From positions 20,646,001 to 20,710,000 of the forward strand of contig OX485806.1 in NCBI GenBank assembly GCA_950295325.1: a DNA stretch of 64,000 nt, in the 5' to 3' direction. Below are positions 1-11,830 of this stretch, in pieces. This DNA comes from Polytrichum commune (Eukaryota > Streptophyta > Polytrichopsida > Polytrichales > Polytrichaceae). The notes under the pieces are model-generated. The model searched no databases. It saw nothing but the letters and a program-made list of their open reading frames with translations, and had not been told where the DNA came from. The position numbers and the translations under genes are program-made. Each line of letters begins with the position of its first letter. Position 1 is the stretch's first letter.

Positions 1-1225
1 TGAAAGCCCTTGGAAGCGATGTGAGGGGCCATTTGTAAACCATTTGAGAAAAATAAACAAAATTTTAAGAGAAAAATATAGGTATCCAAATGTTGATATT
101 AGTCACCTCGGCATCAAGGTGACTAATTTTGATGTTCTAAAAAAATTTCAAAATCATTTTGAGATCCCAAGGAAGTGGTATGAGGGCCATTTGTACATCA
201 ATGAAGATAAAACAAATTTGTGACCCAAAATATATTTTTTATTTTGTTTCGCTCAAAGCCATATATATATATATAACTAATAATATCTTGTTTGAAGTTC
301 AAGCATTTGAAAGATGTGACCATGGCCAACACTTGAAGGATAAAACCACAATTCAATGTCACTAGTGCGATAGTAAATAATATACAATATCGAGGGTTGA
401 TTGTTGTGATATGCAATCCGAAGATGTCGCAACCCAACAATGACTTGAATAACTCTCTGTGATCAAGATCACCCAACAACACGTGTAACTATTGTTGCAG
501 TTTCAACACAAAAATCTTGAAAGAATTAGATGTACACAATATAATGAAGGATGTTGAAACATAATACTATGTTGGTGGTTGTATTCTAGTGTGGTCACAA
601 AGGAAGGCTTCCACGATCTTTCAAAACAATTAAGATTGTGGCCTTTCTATTATAGACAATGAATTAGTCACATGCTCTTGGTAGGTTCTTAGGGAGGACA
701 ACCAATATGTTGTTGTGGTATACATACGTGTTAAAAGAGTATTTATTTGGGAGGTATGAAGTGCATGATCTTGATTTGAATGCATTCAATTGTTGTGCAT
801 AACATAATTTCATTTTATTATTTTCATTGATGCTACCATGACTTAGATGGTGTAGGAGTTGTAAATTTTCACCATACTCTAGTTGCAAAATTTAGTTTTT
901 TACTTATAACTTTTGTTGTTGTTTTGGAACATATGTGCTTGCATCCAACAAACCAACATTCAATACAAAAACTACATACATTACAAGTCTACGATCTAGT
1001 CTACAAGGCTCCTATTGAAAATGCGGCTTACAAAGTATACATATGGGAAGGATATTGTTCCATCTAGTTTTCTACAAATTAAAAGCTATAGTAGAACCAC
1101 ATGTTTCTGTTCAGGACCCCATCATGACTCTATAGGGTGCCATAATTTTTATTAGGTTGCGATTGATTTTGGTAATTTCTTTTCATGGGTGGTCAAAATA
1201 AGGTTCCACGCTTCATGGTTTCTAA
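1..1225. other. AT-rich stretch without a recognisable gene
   Basis: The open frames here are short, have no recognisable motifs and overlap on opposite strands. I see no RNA gene or clear element boundary. A short TA-rich run lies near 261-277. Confidence 0.6.
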
Positions 1226-1350
1226 GGGTTAGTTTCCATGTAGGTTACTTCCCCACCAAATTCTAGTGGAAACGTAGATGCCACTAGGTGGAATCTACAT
1301 TTCCACTAGAATGTAGTTGGCAAAAGCGGCCTACATGAAAACAAACTCCA
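1226..1350. mobile_element. Short palindromic MITE-like foldback element
   Basis: The left end (GGGTTAGTTTCCATGTAGG) and the reverse complement of the right end (GGAGTTTGTTTTCATGTAGG) match well. The interior is also palindromic: TTCTAGTGGAAAC near 1260 pairs with TTTCCACTAGAA near 1300. Size (~125 bp) and structure fit a non-autonomous MITE. I do not see a certain target duplication, so the superfamily is open. Confidence 0.5.
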
Positions 1351-1379
1351 AGTCTTCAACTTCGGTTAATGATAATCAC

Positions 1380-1740
1380 CAAGGGCATCAATAATGCCAT
1401 GGCACATGTCCCCGGTTTTAAGTGCTAAAGTGAGGAGGAACTCATCTAAACCTGAGCAATTATGACAGACCCTAGACATCGGTACTACGTTCGGACCCAA
1501 TCTTCACTTTAAAAATTCACAATAATCTCAATTTAAAGACCCAAATTACCAATTCCCTTCGCGATCCTCCCGATTCCTATCTTCCTACACGGGGAAAATT
1601 GCACCGCCTCGTACTCCTCCAAATATGGCACGAGATCTATGAAGTGATGGGTTATAGGCACACCTCTACTCTAGAAAGTGGCTCAAAATGCACCAGCATG
1701 TGTGGGAATGCCATGTACACGAACGCGAGTCCCTCTGAAA
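1380..1740. repeat. Dispersed repeat shared with 12340-12640
   Basis: Similarity runs in the same orientation at both places. Shared blocks include AATTTAA near 1533, TCTATCTTC near 1577, and a TTGCACCGCCT block at about 1598 and 12523, followed by CTCTGAAGTGGTTG-like and CTCTACTCTA blocks. No coding potential was recognised, and the ends are not defined. Confidence 0.55.
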
Positions 1741-2248
1741 GAAGTTGTCAATGTTCTTATTAAAATATGAAGTGGGCCTTAAGAATATTACCTTAGTTTA
1801 TAGCTTATGTGACGCAAGGAGGCCGAACTAGCTACTTCCGATATATACAACCTACAACGCATTATCTTAAACGTTTACTAACTTAATCCGACCCTAGTAG
1901 TGTGTAGTACTACCACCACGCCAGGCTGGCCGGCAAGGGTACAGTAGGGAAGGCCGGACGCGTTCACACCTACACGAGTGTGGGATTGAGTCAGCTTTCC
2001 ATAAGTGGCATAGCCTAGTCTACATGCACTAGATCTTCGCGAATTTGGGGAACACATAAACGTGGTCTCACGCTGTAGTTAAATCGGTCAAATATCCATC
2101 CCCCGAAATATTATTCTATGTGACCCTTTGATTGTGCATGCCACTTGAGGAAAGCTTCGGGCATCGGATCGGGAGCTTCCGGAAGTAGCTAGGCACACCT
2201 GAGAAACCCCAATTGTAGACTCTCCATTGTGAACCACCAATGTGACAT
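1741..2248. other. No recognisable gene
   Basis: Intergenic sequence before the first Tourist-like element. No open frame here looks coding, and no element boundaries are visible. Confidence 0.5.
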
Positions 2249-2251
2249 TTA

Positions 2252-2818
2252 GGGCCACTTCACACACAAGGCTGAAGGCCCTTAACCATGGCAATGTAAG
2301 AGCTCTCATTGGTCGAAAAGGCGGAGACCGTCCAAGTTCACTTCACACTAGGAGGTGAAGGCCTAAAGGCCCAAAAGAAAAGCTCGTGGATGTAAAGTCT
2401 ACATGGAGTCCTACATGGCTAGTTGTGGATAAGGGTGCATGGTCTACCGGAATTTGCGTCAGACCCACCTCCAAGAGGTGGGCTTGACGCAAATTCCGGG
2501 AGACCATGATTTTTTTAATATTTTTTCTAGCAGGACAGATTCCAAGATAGATTCCAGGACAGACAAACACCACCAAGTAGTTATCTTAAATTAATAAACT
2601 TGGAGACATATTATATTAAACCAAATCCTCCCCTCTTTTTCCGCCAACAAAATATGCAATGGTCCCGCAACATGGTTCATTCTCACTTCACACTATGCTT
2701 GAGGGCCAAAGACTACATAAAATGGCTTTCCCAACACCCATGGTACGGCCTTTGGATGAGAGTCAAGGGTCCTCACCATTACAAGGTCACGGCTCTTGGC
2801 TCATGTGTGAAGTGGCCC
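2252..2818. mobile_element. Tourist-like (PIF/Harbinger-type) non-autonomous element, copy 1
   Basis: The element begins GGGCCACTTCACACA and ends with the inverted version TGTGTGAAGTGGCCC. TTA flanks it at 2249-2251 and 2819-2821. A TTA target duplication with a GGG-starting TIR is the usual signature of Tourist/PIF-Harbinger MITEs; that assignment is inferred from family knowledge. It has no transposase. A long hairpin sits at 2438-2508. Related copies lie at 2844-3335, 18470-18650, 19320-19825, 20818-21278 and 60472 onward. Confidence 0.75.
2438..2508. repeat. Long near-perfect hairpin inside a Tourist-like element
   Basis: Arms of about 33 nt start CATGGTCT and end AGACCATG, pairing around a 4-nt loop (AAGA) with only a few mismatches. 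The other family members have diverged or lost this stem, so it seems a feature of this copy. If transcribed, it could form a small-RNA-like precursor; I have no evidence of expression. Confidence 0.7.
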
Positions 2819-2843
2819 TTAGTAGTTACCCTCACATTATGTG

Positions 2844-3335
2844 GGGGGGCGCTTCCCACACGAGGCTGAGGGCCCGTGACCATGGCACTTCCGGCACTCT
2901 CGGTGGTGGAAAAGGCGGAGCCACTCCAAGTTCACTTCACACTCTGCGTAGAGGGATCGACAGAGGAAGTGAATGCGAGGTGGATGTAAAGTGTACATGC
3001 TTCCCTAAATGGCATCAATGGATCATGTTTTATGGTCACTTGGGGATTCATTTCAAAAACCACCTCTTGGAGGTAAGCTTAACATAAAATCAAGAGACCA
3101 TGGCACTCCGAAATCTCATAACCCTTGATTTAGTTAGTTTTTATCATGTGCGAGGGCTCCACATCAATAAAAATTCTCATTGAATTAGCATTGGTTGAGG
3201 GTCTCGTCATACTGCACTTGACGGGTCATGACCGCACTACATGATTTTGGAAGTGTCTTGGGACGGCCTTTGGACACTTCTTTTAGGCTCTCACAATTTC
3301 GTGGCCACGTCTCTTGGCTCATGTGTGAAGTGGCC
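2844..3335. mobile_element. Tourist-like element, copy 2 (degenerate ends)
   Basis: Body blocks match copy 1 and 19320-19825: CTTCACACT, GAGACCATGGCACTCCGAA, and the right end TCATGTGTGAAGTGGCC. The left end is altered by a G run near 2843. No target duplication is visible. It sits only 26 bp after copy 1, so the two look like adjacent insertions or a rearranged tandem. Confidence 0.6.
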
Positions 3336-3692
3336 TTGAGCCAAGGTTTGTAAATGTAGAAGGGTCAACCATCCACCACTAGCTATGTCAACCGGTTGGG
3401 CGCAACAAGGTTATTTATGGTGAGTGAACAATCCACGATATGACATCGTCAATCCCCTAAGACCCGTGAACCTATGAGACTGCTCATGTTCTAGATCTTA
3501 TGTCCCAAAGATCGTGTTTCAATCACATGTCCCATATCGGCCCATGCATACATGTTAACACATGACATCTATGCCAATGTCTTTAGCAATAAAAATGCAC
3601 TGAGCAAACTCTTGCCAATGTCTTCAAAGTTGGCAGCGTATCGGACACACTAATGGATGCGATCCTAGGGGGCATTTACTTTGTCTAGCTCC
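3336..3692. other. No recognisable gene
   Basis: Spacer between the Tourist-like copy and the next TIR element. I see no coding signal and no RNA gene. Confidence 0.5.
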
Positions 3693-4082
3693 TAAGGTAG
3701 GGGTGGCAATTTCCGTCCAAATTTCAGATGTGCATAGTTGGGATGCTGAAACTATTTTTTTTATAAATTTTGAGCGCTCTGCAAAGCTGGTGCAAGAGCA
3801 ACTATGAAAAAATCAAAATTTTCCAGCATGTTTATGATTTCCTACAAATTTTTAAAGGAAACCTTATAGAGTGATCAACACTCGCACATAGGGTACGTGG
3901 TATATCCACAAGGTGGATTTCTAAAACCGACCGCTGGCAGCCAATGAAATGTTGGCAGCGCTGTGAATGGTAAAATCACCTTGATAGGTGCTTTTGTAAA
4001 CCCAGGTAAAAGCACCTAGATAGGTGCTTCCGACATAGGGGTCGACTTTAGGACCCGCACGGAAATTGCCACCCCTACCTTA
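3693..4082. mobile_element. Small DNA element with a perfect 24-bp TIR
   Basis: Positions 3693-3716 (TAAGGTAGGGGTGGCAATTT...) are the exact reverse complement of 4059-4082. The ~390-bp element has no coding capacity. Its interior contains an AGGTGCTTTT/AAAAGCACCT stem around 3988-4015. The outer bases read TAA...TTA, which is either part of the TIR or a remnant of the target site. The right end abuts the C-terminal end of a minus-strand open frame (4083-4404). Confidence 0.7.
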
Positions 4083-4560
4083 TGTCAAGTTTGGATGAGG
4101 TGCTTGTGGAGTATTGACATCCTCCTCGTGCAAGGAGGCCCCCAAAAGACCCCAATGTGAATTGGTTGTCTAATGACACATGCTCCTCATACATTCGACT
4201 GAAAGGTTGTGATGGAGCGATAGTTGTATGCGCTTCACCTGAACCCATGTAGAAAACTATCTCTTGATTGGGGTCTACCTCTACACTTCCAAGATTGGTG
4301 ACAATAATGGCATGAGGGGATGGGGTGTACTCATGGTAGTCCAAACACTTCATTGCCAACTCCCAAACTAGTGTTTGCAATGCATCAAGGAAAATGTCAT
4401 GCACTGGACCACTAACATTTGAAAAACAAGGAACACTGAGAATATATTAGGAAGAAGAATAATGGAACTAGAGAGAAGAAATGTTGACCTTAGTGGGATC
4501 ATGGTGATTGAAATGCCCGTTCGATCCACCCTTGGTATTATGTCCACTGGACATAAAATG
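4083..4560 (-). pseudogene. Unrecognised coding remnant, possibly mobile-element-derived
   Basis: A minus-strand frame of about 109 codons ends where the TIR element at 3693-4082 begins. Upstream on the coding strand, 4412-4488 could be a 77-nt intron: a GT start, a T-rich tract and TTAG end, with frame maintained into VDIIPRVDRTGISI-like sequence. The upstream exon and part of the candidate intron recur at about 61248-61330 in opposite orientation, so this is repeated DNA rather than a single-copy gene. I do not recognise the protein. Confidence 0.3.
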
Positions 4561-4719
4561 AGTGCTGCAAGATTACTAACCCCTCTCGGGTGGGCACTAT
4601 AGGAACCAGGATAGCCAAAGTGACCATGGGAACTTAGTGATCGGATGATCTTTGTATGGGTGGGGTTAGTGTGATTGTGGTGTTATAGGGGTAAATCATC
4701 AATTTTCTTCTTGAGGTGG

Positions 4720-4810
4720 TTGTTGAGTCATGAGACTTCTCAGTGGTTCATAGTATGTGAAAGTTCATATCACATGTTTAGTGGTCTTGGTTCGAATCCC
4801 AATGGCCTCA
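4720..4810 (+). repeat. Possible tRNA-derived SINE head
   Basis: Positions 4789-4799 read GGTTCGAATCC, a perfect polymerase III B box. CTCAGTGG at about 4738-4745 resembles the second half of an A box at plausible spacing. No full tRNA cloverleaf can be built with confidence, so this is more likely a SINE remnant than a tRNA gene. No target duplication was identified. Confidence 0.35.
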
Positions 4811-4893
4811 TACGAGCACTATATTGTGATGTAGGTGATTTGGCATCTACTATGCGAGTTACTTGGCACAAAAATATGGCCACCAACCCCTAA

Positions 4894-6794
4894 TGGGAAA
4901 TAATGGAATTACATGAAACAATGAATAGGATGAGGGTGGGAACCAATTATGTTTGCCAATGATCCAACCCATGTGGAGGTCTTCCCTCCACAACAACTAG
5001 CTAGAAGTGATTGGAATGTACTTTAATGTCACTCCGTCTTTATGTTGTGGCGTCCAAGACACATCAAACGTGGTTGGGTCATTGTGGGCAATATCGACAA
5101 CAATTCTCACCTACACACCATAAATCCAATTTGAAGAAAGTCAAACCTAGTATGTCGAGGACCTAATAGCCTTTGGCACTCAAAAACATTAGGTATGGAA
5201 GATTAAAAAAATAGACCAAGTAACAACATCTACATGTGGATTGGGACATGTATCCAACAATGCCTCCTACTTAGTATGAGCGAAAGGGAGAGGAAGCAAC
5301 ATGTATTTTAAGAGATTGTTGTTCATGACCATGTGAAAGAATGGATGCCAATCCAATTGAAATCAGAGGATGGCGACATTGAATCATTCCTTGTCCCATT
5401 GTGCCATGTCTTCATGGAGTTCTTTGAGCTGGTAAGCGGTTCCCACATAATGGAATCAAAACTCCAACTCTAAATCTACATTAGAGGCATTATGAAGCCT
5501 TGGAAATCCATAATTAGCCATATTGTTGAGCTCCTCGTTAACATCTGCTCTTGACTATAAACCCAATAAAAATCATTGAGTAGGGGATGTGTAGAATTAG
5601 TTAATGCAAACATAATTATATGTGTAGAATGCAGGGCTTGGAACAAGGTATGTACATGATACGGGTGGAGATGGTATTCATAGAAATATAGAAGAAATAT
5701 AGCTTGCCAAAAACCATTGTCTTGTGAAGCCTTCATTGTTATTTTGAAGCCTTCAATGTCCCTTCAATCGATGTTGTATTACACAAGGCTGCACTGGACC
5801 AACTTCCAAGTGTCATGTACCATGGGGGGGTCTGTGATAATGAATGGGATTAGACAAGGCGACATATGTCAACTTTAGACATGATCACCTCTCGGGTAAC
5901 CTGCTCTTACTTCAAACGACATTGCTAGCAATCTTGTAGGAACACCGCAAAGTTCTTGATTGGTTCTACAATGGAGGTCATAGAAAAGACATAGTGAGGA
6001 GATGGTGGAGGTGTTCCTTTAGTTGGCACAAATGTGCTTGTCCCGACATGAGGGGAGGAATGTGGGGAATGTGGTACATTAACCTTAGATGAAGGGTGGG
6101 GAGTCTCTATGATTGGAACATGGACTTGTGGTGGTCTTGGACATGTTCCGAAGAGTGGTCATCTCTCAATTGACCCTAAACCTTGCTACAATATATGGGG
6201 AACACACGATGTACTGACAAATGTATGTGACTGGCGAGAAGTAGCACATGTCCCTTTGGAAAGTAATTGGGATGTTTTCTTCTTCTTGCAACCTAAGGCC
6301 CCATGTTCATTGCTTGGGCCATGAAGGACCTGAGCAAATGCGAACATGGTGGAGAACAGTGGAAAAATCATCCATGACAATGTCTTCGTAACTATCATTC
6401 AATGCACCAATGACGGAGTTGATAATCTTGTTCATTTCTCCATGTGCATGCACAAAATTGTTGGTTTGGGAGGTTTTTTTTTGTTGCCTTTGATGTCAAA
6501 ACTCTCCTTGTACACTTGTATCAATAGGTAAGGTTGTAACCTTCACATTCTTGGCCTCTACAACTCTTTTGATGGAAGGAAAACAATGCTAAAGGATTGC
6601 CGGTTGGAAGAACACCGACGATGGTTTCCAAAAACCATTCCTCGAAAATAACTCCATCTATACATGTCATCTAGAATTTAAGCTCCACGTGTGCCTTGTA
6701 GGAGAACTCTTCATCAATTGCTCCATCCAACCAAAATTGGCCATTGTCTTTCAACACTTTCTTCCGGACTTCTTATAAATTAGTAGTTGTTTTA
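4894..6794. other. Decayed sequence with scattered minus-strand coding remnants
   Basis: Several minus-strand segments read open for 60-90 codons, for example 5476-5736. Another, at about 6200-6460, reads MNKIINSVIGALNDSYED. They are joined by stops and frame changes, as expected of an old transposon or pseudogene. I cannot name the protein. Plus-strand frames here appear to be shadows. Confidence 0.35.
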
Positions 6795-6990
6795 AGGTTT
6801 AAATAAACGAGTAGAGGAATAGAATTCCCAACATAGTCCTTTGGTTTGCAAGAGCACCCTTGTGCTTTGTGAGCTGAAAGATGATTATTATTGCCCCACT
6901 AGTCACCACAAAATTTACAACGGAAGATATCTCTAGCCTTGCCATCAAACATATCTTATTGTCATTGAGCTCCGTTTTAAACTCCACATA
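6795..6990 (-). pseudogene. Zinc-finger-like (BED-type?) fragment
   Basis: One minus-strand frame reads DIFRCKFCGD, an in-frame stop, then WGNNNHLSAHKAQGCSC. The Cys-x2-Cys ... His-x4-Cys spacing resembles a BED finger as found at the N terminus of hAT transposases. Further minus-strand coding remnants lie downstream, towards 4083. The family call is an inference from this motif alone; the internal stop shows it is not functional. Confidence 0.3.
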
Positions 6991-7010
6991 AGCCTTCCAC
7001 ATGACTACTT

Positions 7011-8084
7011 ATTTCACAAAACCACTAGATTCTTGGGGGACCCAAAATGTGCATAGATCATTGGTGTGGGATTTTGTTCTCATCTAGTAGACTTCATGGA
7101 ATGCACAAACAAGTGCACAAATGGCTAAGACTAAGATGTGTCCATATTGCTCCAAACATGCATGTGATGTAAGGTTCTTACATGCCATCAATCTACCCAC
7201 AGTGGCACGGCTCCAAGGTATGTTTGGTCCCACCAACGAGGCCTTCATTGGCCACCAGTGGCGACCAATGGTGGCGAGTTCATGAAAAGGCTTCGTCCAA
7301 ACAAAATGGTGACCTCTTTGACATATTTGAAATTGGATGGCAGCATGGAATTATTATCACATTCAATGTATCACAAATTCTCAACATTGTTGTAGGAATA
7401 AAGGGTGGTTTTGGGAATGAGCATAGTAAAAGGATGGCCACAATGTGGAAGCTAGGAATGACACCTAGGAGATACAATGGAGCATCCCAGGGGAGTACGG
7501 ATACCCAAAAGTCAAGAATTATGTGGCGAAGAAGCGGTTGGGAGGTGTTTAAATGAAGAGAAGAACTCTAAATGTAAGAAGAGGTTGCAATTTCAAAATG
7601 GGCAAAACATGAGCGCTAAAACAAAAAGTGGTGAAACACCTAAACAAAAAGGAGCGGAATTCATAACATGGATTTCTCAGGAATTCCTGCACATGAATGG
7701 AAGAATTTCACAAAGGAGAGGCATATCTTTCATAGTTTCCTTTCCAAATAATGGGGCATCATTTTCATGAGTGCATTTCTCTATTTCATAAGAGACTGTC
7801 TTAGACATGGTTAGGTTTATTTCTTCACTGCAACCTCTCCATTCTTCCTCGTCACTCTCTCTCCCACCGAGCAACCAAAAAGAATGATAAGAAAGAAAGA
7901 AAATGATTAAAGGGAAGGAAAGGTTGTGGATGAATTTCCATAGGGTCATTGCTCATTCGTCTGAAATTGGACATTAAGCAAGGCATACACAATAGCGAAA
8001 GGTCAACCCTACAAAGTAGGACAATTACATCCAAGGATGTGGTTCAGTTGCAAGAAGCTTTTTCCTTTGATGATAAAAGTGTAC
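7011..8084. other. No recognisable gene
   Basis: The longest frame (7182-7556, plus) shows no known motif and is crossed by opposite-strand frames. I see nothing else that can be supported. Confidence 0.45.
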
Positions 8085-8508
8085 AATATCCACGGGGAGG
8101 TCACTTCATTGTCAAGTTGACACCACGTGCGGACAAAGTTTGCTACCCCTATATTACATGCCATATATAATTTTAAAATTTATGATATTTTTTCTACATA
8201 TACATAACCATTGATAGTATCTTTTGTATACTTTTTTGAAATTTTTGGTCATCTTTATTTTTTTTAGTAATTTTTTTAGTTCAATTCTGTGTCATTGTTA
8301 GAAACGGTATGTTTTATGAAAAAAAAACAAATCATCAAATTTAGTTACCACTTTTGACTATGTCATAGGTACTATGTATATCTACTCATGAAAAAAATTT
8401 GATAAAATTTTGACCCATTTTGGTGGTGCAACTTACCAAAAGAAGATTTTTTTTGGTCGCACGTGGTGTTCAACTTGACAATGGAGTGATCTACCCGTGA
8501 CAATATCA
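8085..8508. mobile_element. MITE-like element with TIRs of about 50 bp
   Basis: Left end 8085-8134 and right end 8456-8508 are inverted copies. Shared blocks are the CACGGG(G/T)AG(G/A)TCACT segment, the ATTGTCAAGTTGA segment and ACACCACGTGCG. The interior is AT-rich and non-coding. The target duplication could not be fixed, so the superfamily is unassigned. Confidence 0.6.
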
Positions 8509-10034
8509 TATTTTGGAACTTGACTCCAAGTTGAAAGAGAAAATTATGATAAGGCTGAGTTTTGTATCCTAGAGAAATAAACAAGAGGGCATGAACATAA
8601 ACCTAAACAATCAAACAAAACACTTACAAGCATTGAAACAACAACAACAACATCAGTGTGTGAGACTAACAAGACCGTGAAGAGAGAAAGAAGAGGTTGG
8701 TGCTCCAAATCGTGCAGTGTTTATTTCCTTTGTCAAGTACCACAAATAATCTCAGTTGCAATGATCTCAAAGGTGCATCAAAAAATGTATGATCCTAATG
8801 TTGGGTGCTATGTGCCAAGGCAACTGAAGATGCCGAACTCCTTCCCTCCACGCTAAAAGATGGCAACCCATTTGATATCTTCATGTGCACTTGGGCGGCA
8901 TGGAGAGGATGCCTTGCAATGAATGAGTTGAATCTCAAGGTGATGATGAAAATCCATGACAAAACATAACACATTGCCTTTCCATACCTATTACTTGAAA
9001 AATGAAGCATTCCAATGTGCAAATGTGTGACATTATAATGTAAATGTCGATTTTGGTCCATGGACTTTGCAAGTATCATGTAGGGTTTTGGGTACAAAAA
9101 GTGACAACTACATAGTAAACCAAGAAAATCAAGCTCTAGTTTTGATGTGTGCTAGAATGCACATAAACACAACCTTCCAGGAAAACACTGCACTCAATTT
9201 TGTGCAGATGGTGATCTGTGAGTTATTTAATATGTGTTCCCTATGCTATTAATAAATAAGATCCTTTACAAATATTACATTTCAGAACAACTGATTTTAG
9301 ATTTAAGTTCCTCCACTATAGATTACATATTCATGTTCACTTTCTCATAATGTACACATTGTCTTATTTGATTTTATTTTCTATACCATAAATACCTTGA
9401 AAATAATATTTCTCTCATCATGTGTCCGCAGATGAGAAACCAAGCCAATGCACCCCTCCTCTCCAAGAGCTTTCCAATGGTGCCAAGCAAGTCCATGTAG
9501 GTGCCACGGGTTGTGAGATCTCAACATGACAAAACAACTATACAAATGTACCACCAAATTTAGGGCATGTTCACATGCAGTCCCAAGTCTCAAGTCCCAA
9601 CATGGAGGCAAAGTCCCAACTTTTGAGCCTCAAGAAACCATTAAAACATGATTTACTATCGTTAAGTTCAGATCTTGATTATTTTATGCAACAATAGTCG
9701 TGGGGCTTGTGTTAAATGTTGGGTGTAGCTTTTTGCTTGACCCAACTCTCAACACAAGTCCCAAGCCTCACCTCCCAAAAGTGTTGCTAATCCTTGGATG
9801 ACATGATGTTTCCTAATGCAATAAAGATCCATTGTCTCACCCATGAAAGAAGTTCTTGGATGACATATGACCAATTTCTCCATTTCTCGGCCACGAAGCC
9901 TAAGAAATACAAAAGAAGATAAGAAAATAAAGATGCAACTAATAAGTTAGTCCACATAGATTATTGGCATCAAAAACTTAAAGATATGGGAATGCTTCAT
10001 GCATGCATGCCAACTCATGGAAGTTCTTGGTGCC
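8509..10034. other. No recognisable gene
   Basis: The frames at 8656-8856, 8795-9097 and 9381-9611 overlap one another on opposite strands and carry no family motif. No RNA gene or clear repeat boundary is visible. Confidence 0.5.
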
Positions 10035-10037
10035 TTA

Positions 10038-10193
10038 TAGCCCACCCACACTTACTGGTGCAAGCCACCAATGAACAGTTCCTACTAGCAAGGGTCACTT
10101 TAGAGTTGTTTTAGCCAACGAGAGTCACTGGACGTATACAATGCTGTAGGAACCGTTCACTAGTGGCCCGCACCAGCAGGTGTGGATGGGCTA
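10038..10193. mobile_element. 156-bp MITE with TTA target duplication
   Basis: The left end TAGCCCACCCACACTTACTG and the inverted right end are complementary over about 48 bp with a few mismatches, including AACAGTTCCTAC pairing with GTAGGAACCGTT. TTA occurs on both sides (10035-10037 and 10194-10196). Nearly the whole element folds back on itself. Part of a diverged relative is visible at about 13613-13740. Confidence 0.7.
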
Positions 10194-10196
10194 TTA

Positions 10197-11830
10197 GTCA
10201 TAGTCTAAACCTAAGGTAAGGCAAAGGGGCTAATCCCATCCTTGTTCCAAAACCACACCCTATATTGCACACCACCTAGACCTGAAGACAATGCACACTT
10301 AAAGTTGTCGTAATGTTTTGAGTGAAAGCAAGGTTGATTTTTGGCAAGCGCGTCAAGACGAATTTGAAAGTTATTATGTAGCGGTAAAAAAAATTGGGGC
10401 AAGGGATGTCTTGATTACGTAGCTAGGGTTGTATTGCTTATTCGATCACCCACTATAGAAGTTATAAGGGCTCAATATTTTATTGGCGGATGCCATTAAA
10501 ACCAATGTGGGTGTGAGTTTTATGCAAGGTTTATATATTAAAAAAAAGGTATTTGTACATGTCATATGAGATTTTAAGATGTTGGTATTGGGTGGAGTGT
10601 TTGTTTAATGCACAAGTGATGCTCGGACAGAAAGTGAGGGTAATGTTGAGCTAGCATTGGGATGATTTTGAAAGCCGTTTGCAGTGGAAACAATATGGAG
10701 ATAAGGAGGGAGTTCAGTAGCTAGAGGTGGGATACTTGAAATTGACTATAGCAACCTCAAATAACCTGAAATTTGATTTGTTTTGTCTCTACCATATTTG
10801 AGCCAATTGGTTAAGCCAATTTTGCACGCCACTAACCTATGTGGACTCCCAAAATAGGCTTATATGCCCAAAGGGTTGGTTTAGGCACCCTCTACTTTAA
10901 TCAACATGGGTCTTATGTGGTCTCTCTTCTTAACTCGACATATATGTTTTAGTGTATATGTAAGGCTTGTAGTTAAGAAAAGACACCAAAAAGACAAATA
11001 CCACAATGCGATTGAACTATGTCCTTAAATACAAGAATTGATCTAAGTTTTGTGGTCAAGACAATTGGGAGAACATATGTGATCATTTAAAGAGGAAGAG
11101 AGTTATCTCCCTGCCATCTTCCATTTGGGCCTTGACGTTGTTTCTAGAACTTTGAATGACAATCTTCATGGCTTGAACCAATCCAATGATTACATATGCA
11201 TGTGGAGTTGGAACTTGGAAGTGCTCACAATAGGATCGTATACGCTACATCGTGGCAATAGGTCGCATAATCCTACATCATGGAAGCGTGAAATTTTGTT
11301 ACTATATTTGTATTCTAATTTCGGGGGTTTTTTTTTTTGCCTAGGTCACATAATCCTACATCATGGAAGCATGAAATTTTGTTACTATATTTGCATTCTA
11401 ATTCCGGGAATTTTTTTCCCCTTCCCTAATGATATAAATCACGGGGATAATGGGACCGGCACGAGCTATTTGAGGAGTCATCATCAGCCGCTTTGTGGGC
11501 AACCCCCGAAGTCGGAAATCGGGTGAATTCCAAGTCGAACTTGCAATGCCACGACACTCCGATATAAATAGCCTTTCTTTGTGGAAAGTGTGAATCACAT
11601 TGTAGGACCGAGCAATGGGAGGAGAGAATAACATACGCTCCCACTCACATGGCGGCCTTGTAGCCAATCGACGGTGCGATTGCCATGTGTTCAAAAGGCG
11701 TGTGGCCCTATTGTGGACAATTTCGACCGTTAGATCCCAATCAAGAATTGTCTCATTCAATTAGCAATTGTCTCATCCAATCGAGAATTGTCTTATTCAA
11801 ATAGTGTTCATAATTGGTTTTGGGTCATAA
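10197..11830. other. Repeat-derived spacer without a recognisable gene
   Basis: CACCAAAAAGACA near 10985 marks a dispersed repeat block also seen near 27105, 52085, 57535 and 58285. Around 11250-11410 a segment containing CATCATGGAAGC and GAAATTTTGTTACTATATTTG is present twice in tandem. No family-recognisable protein is encoded. Confidence 0.5.
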
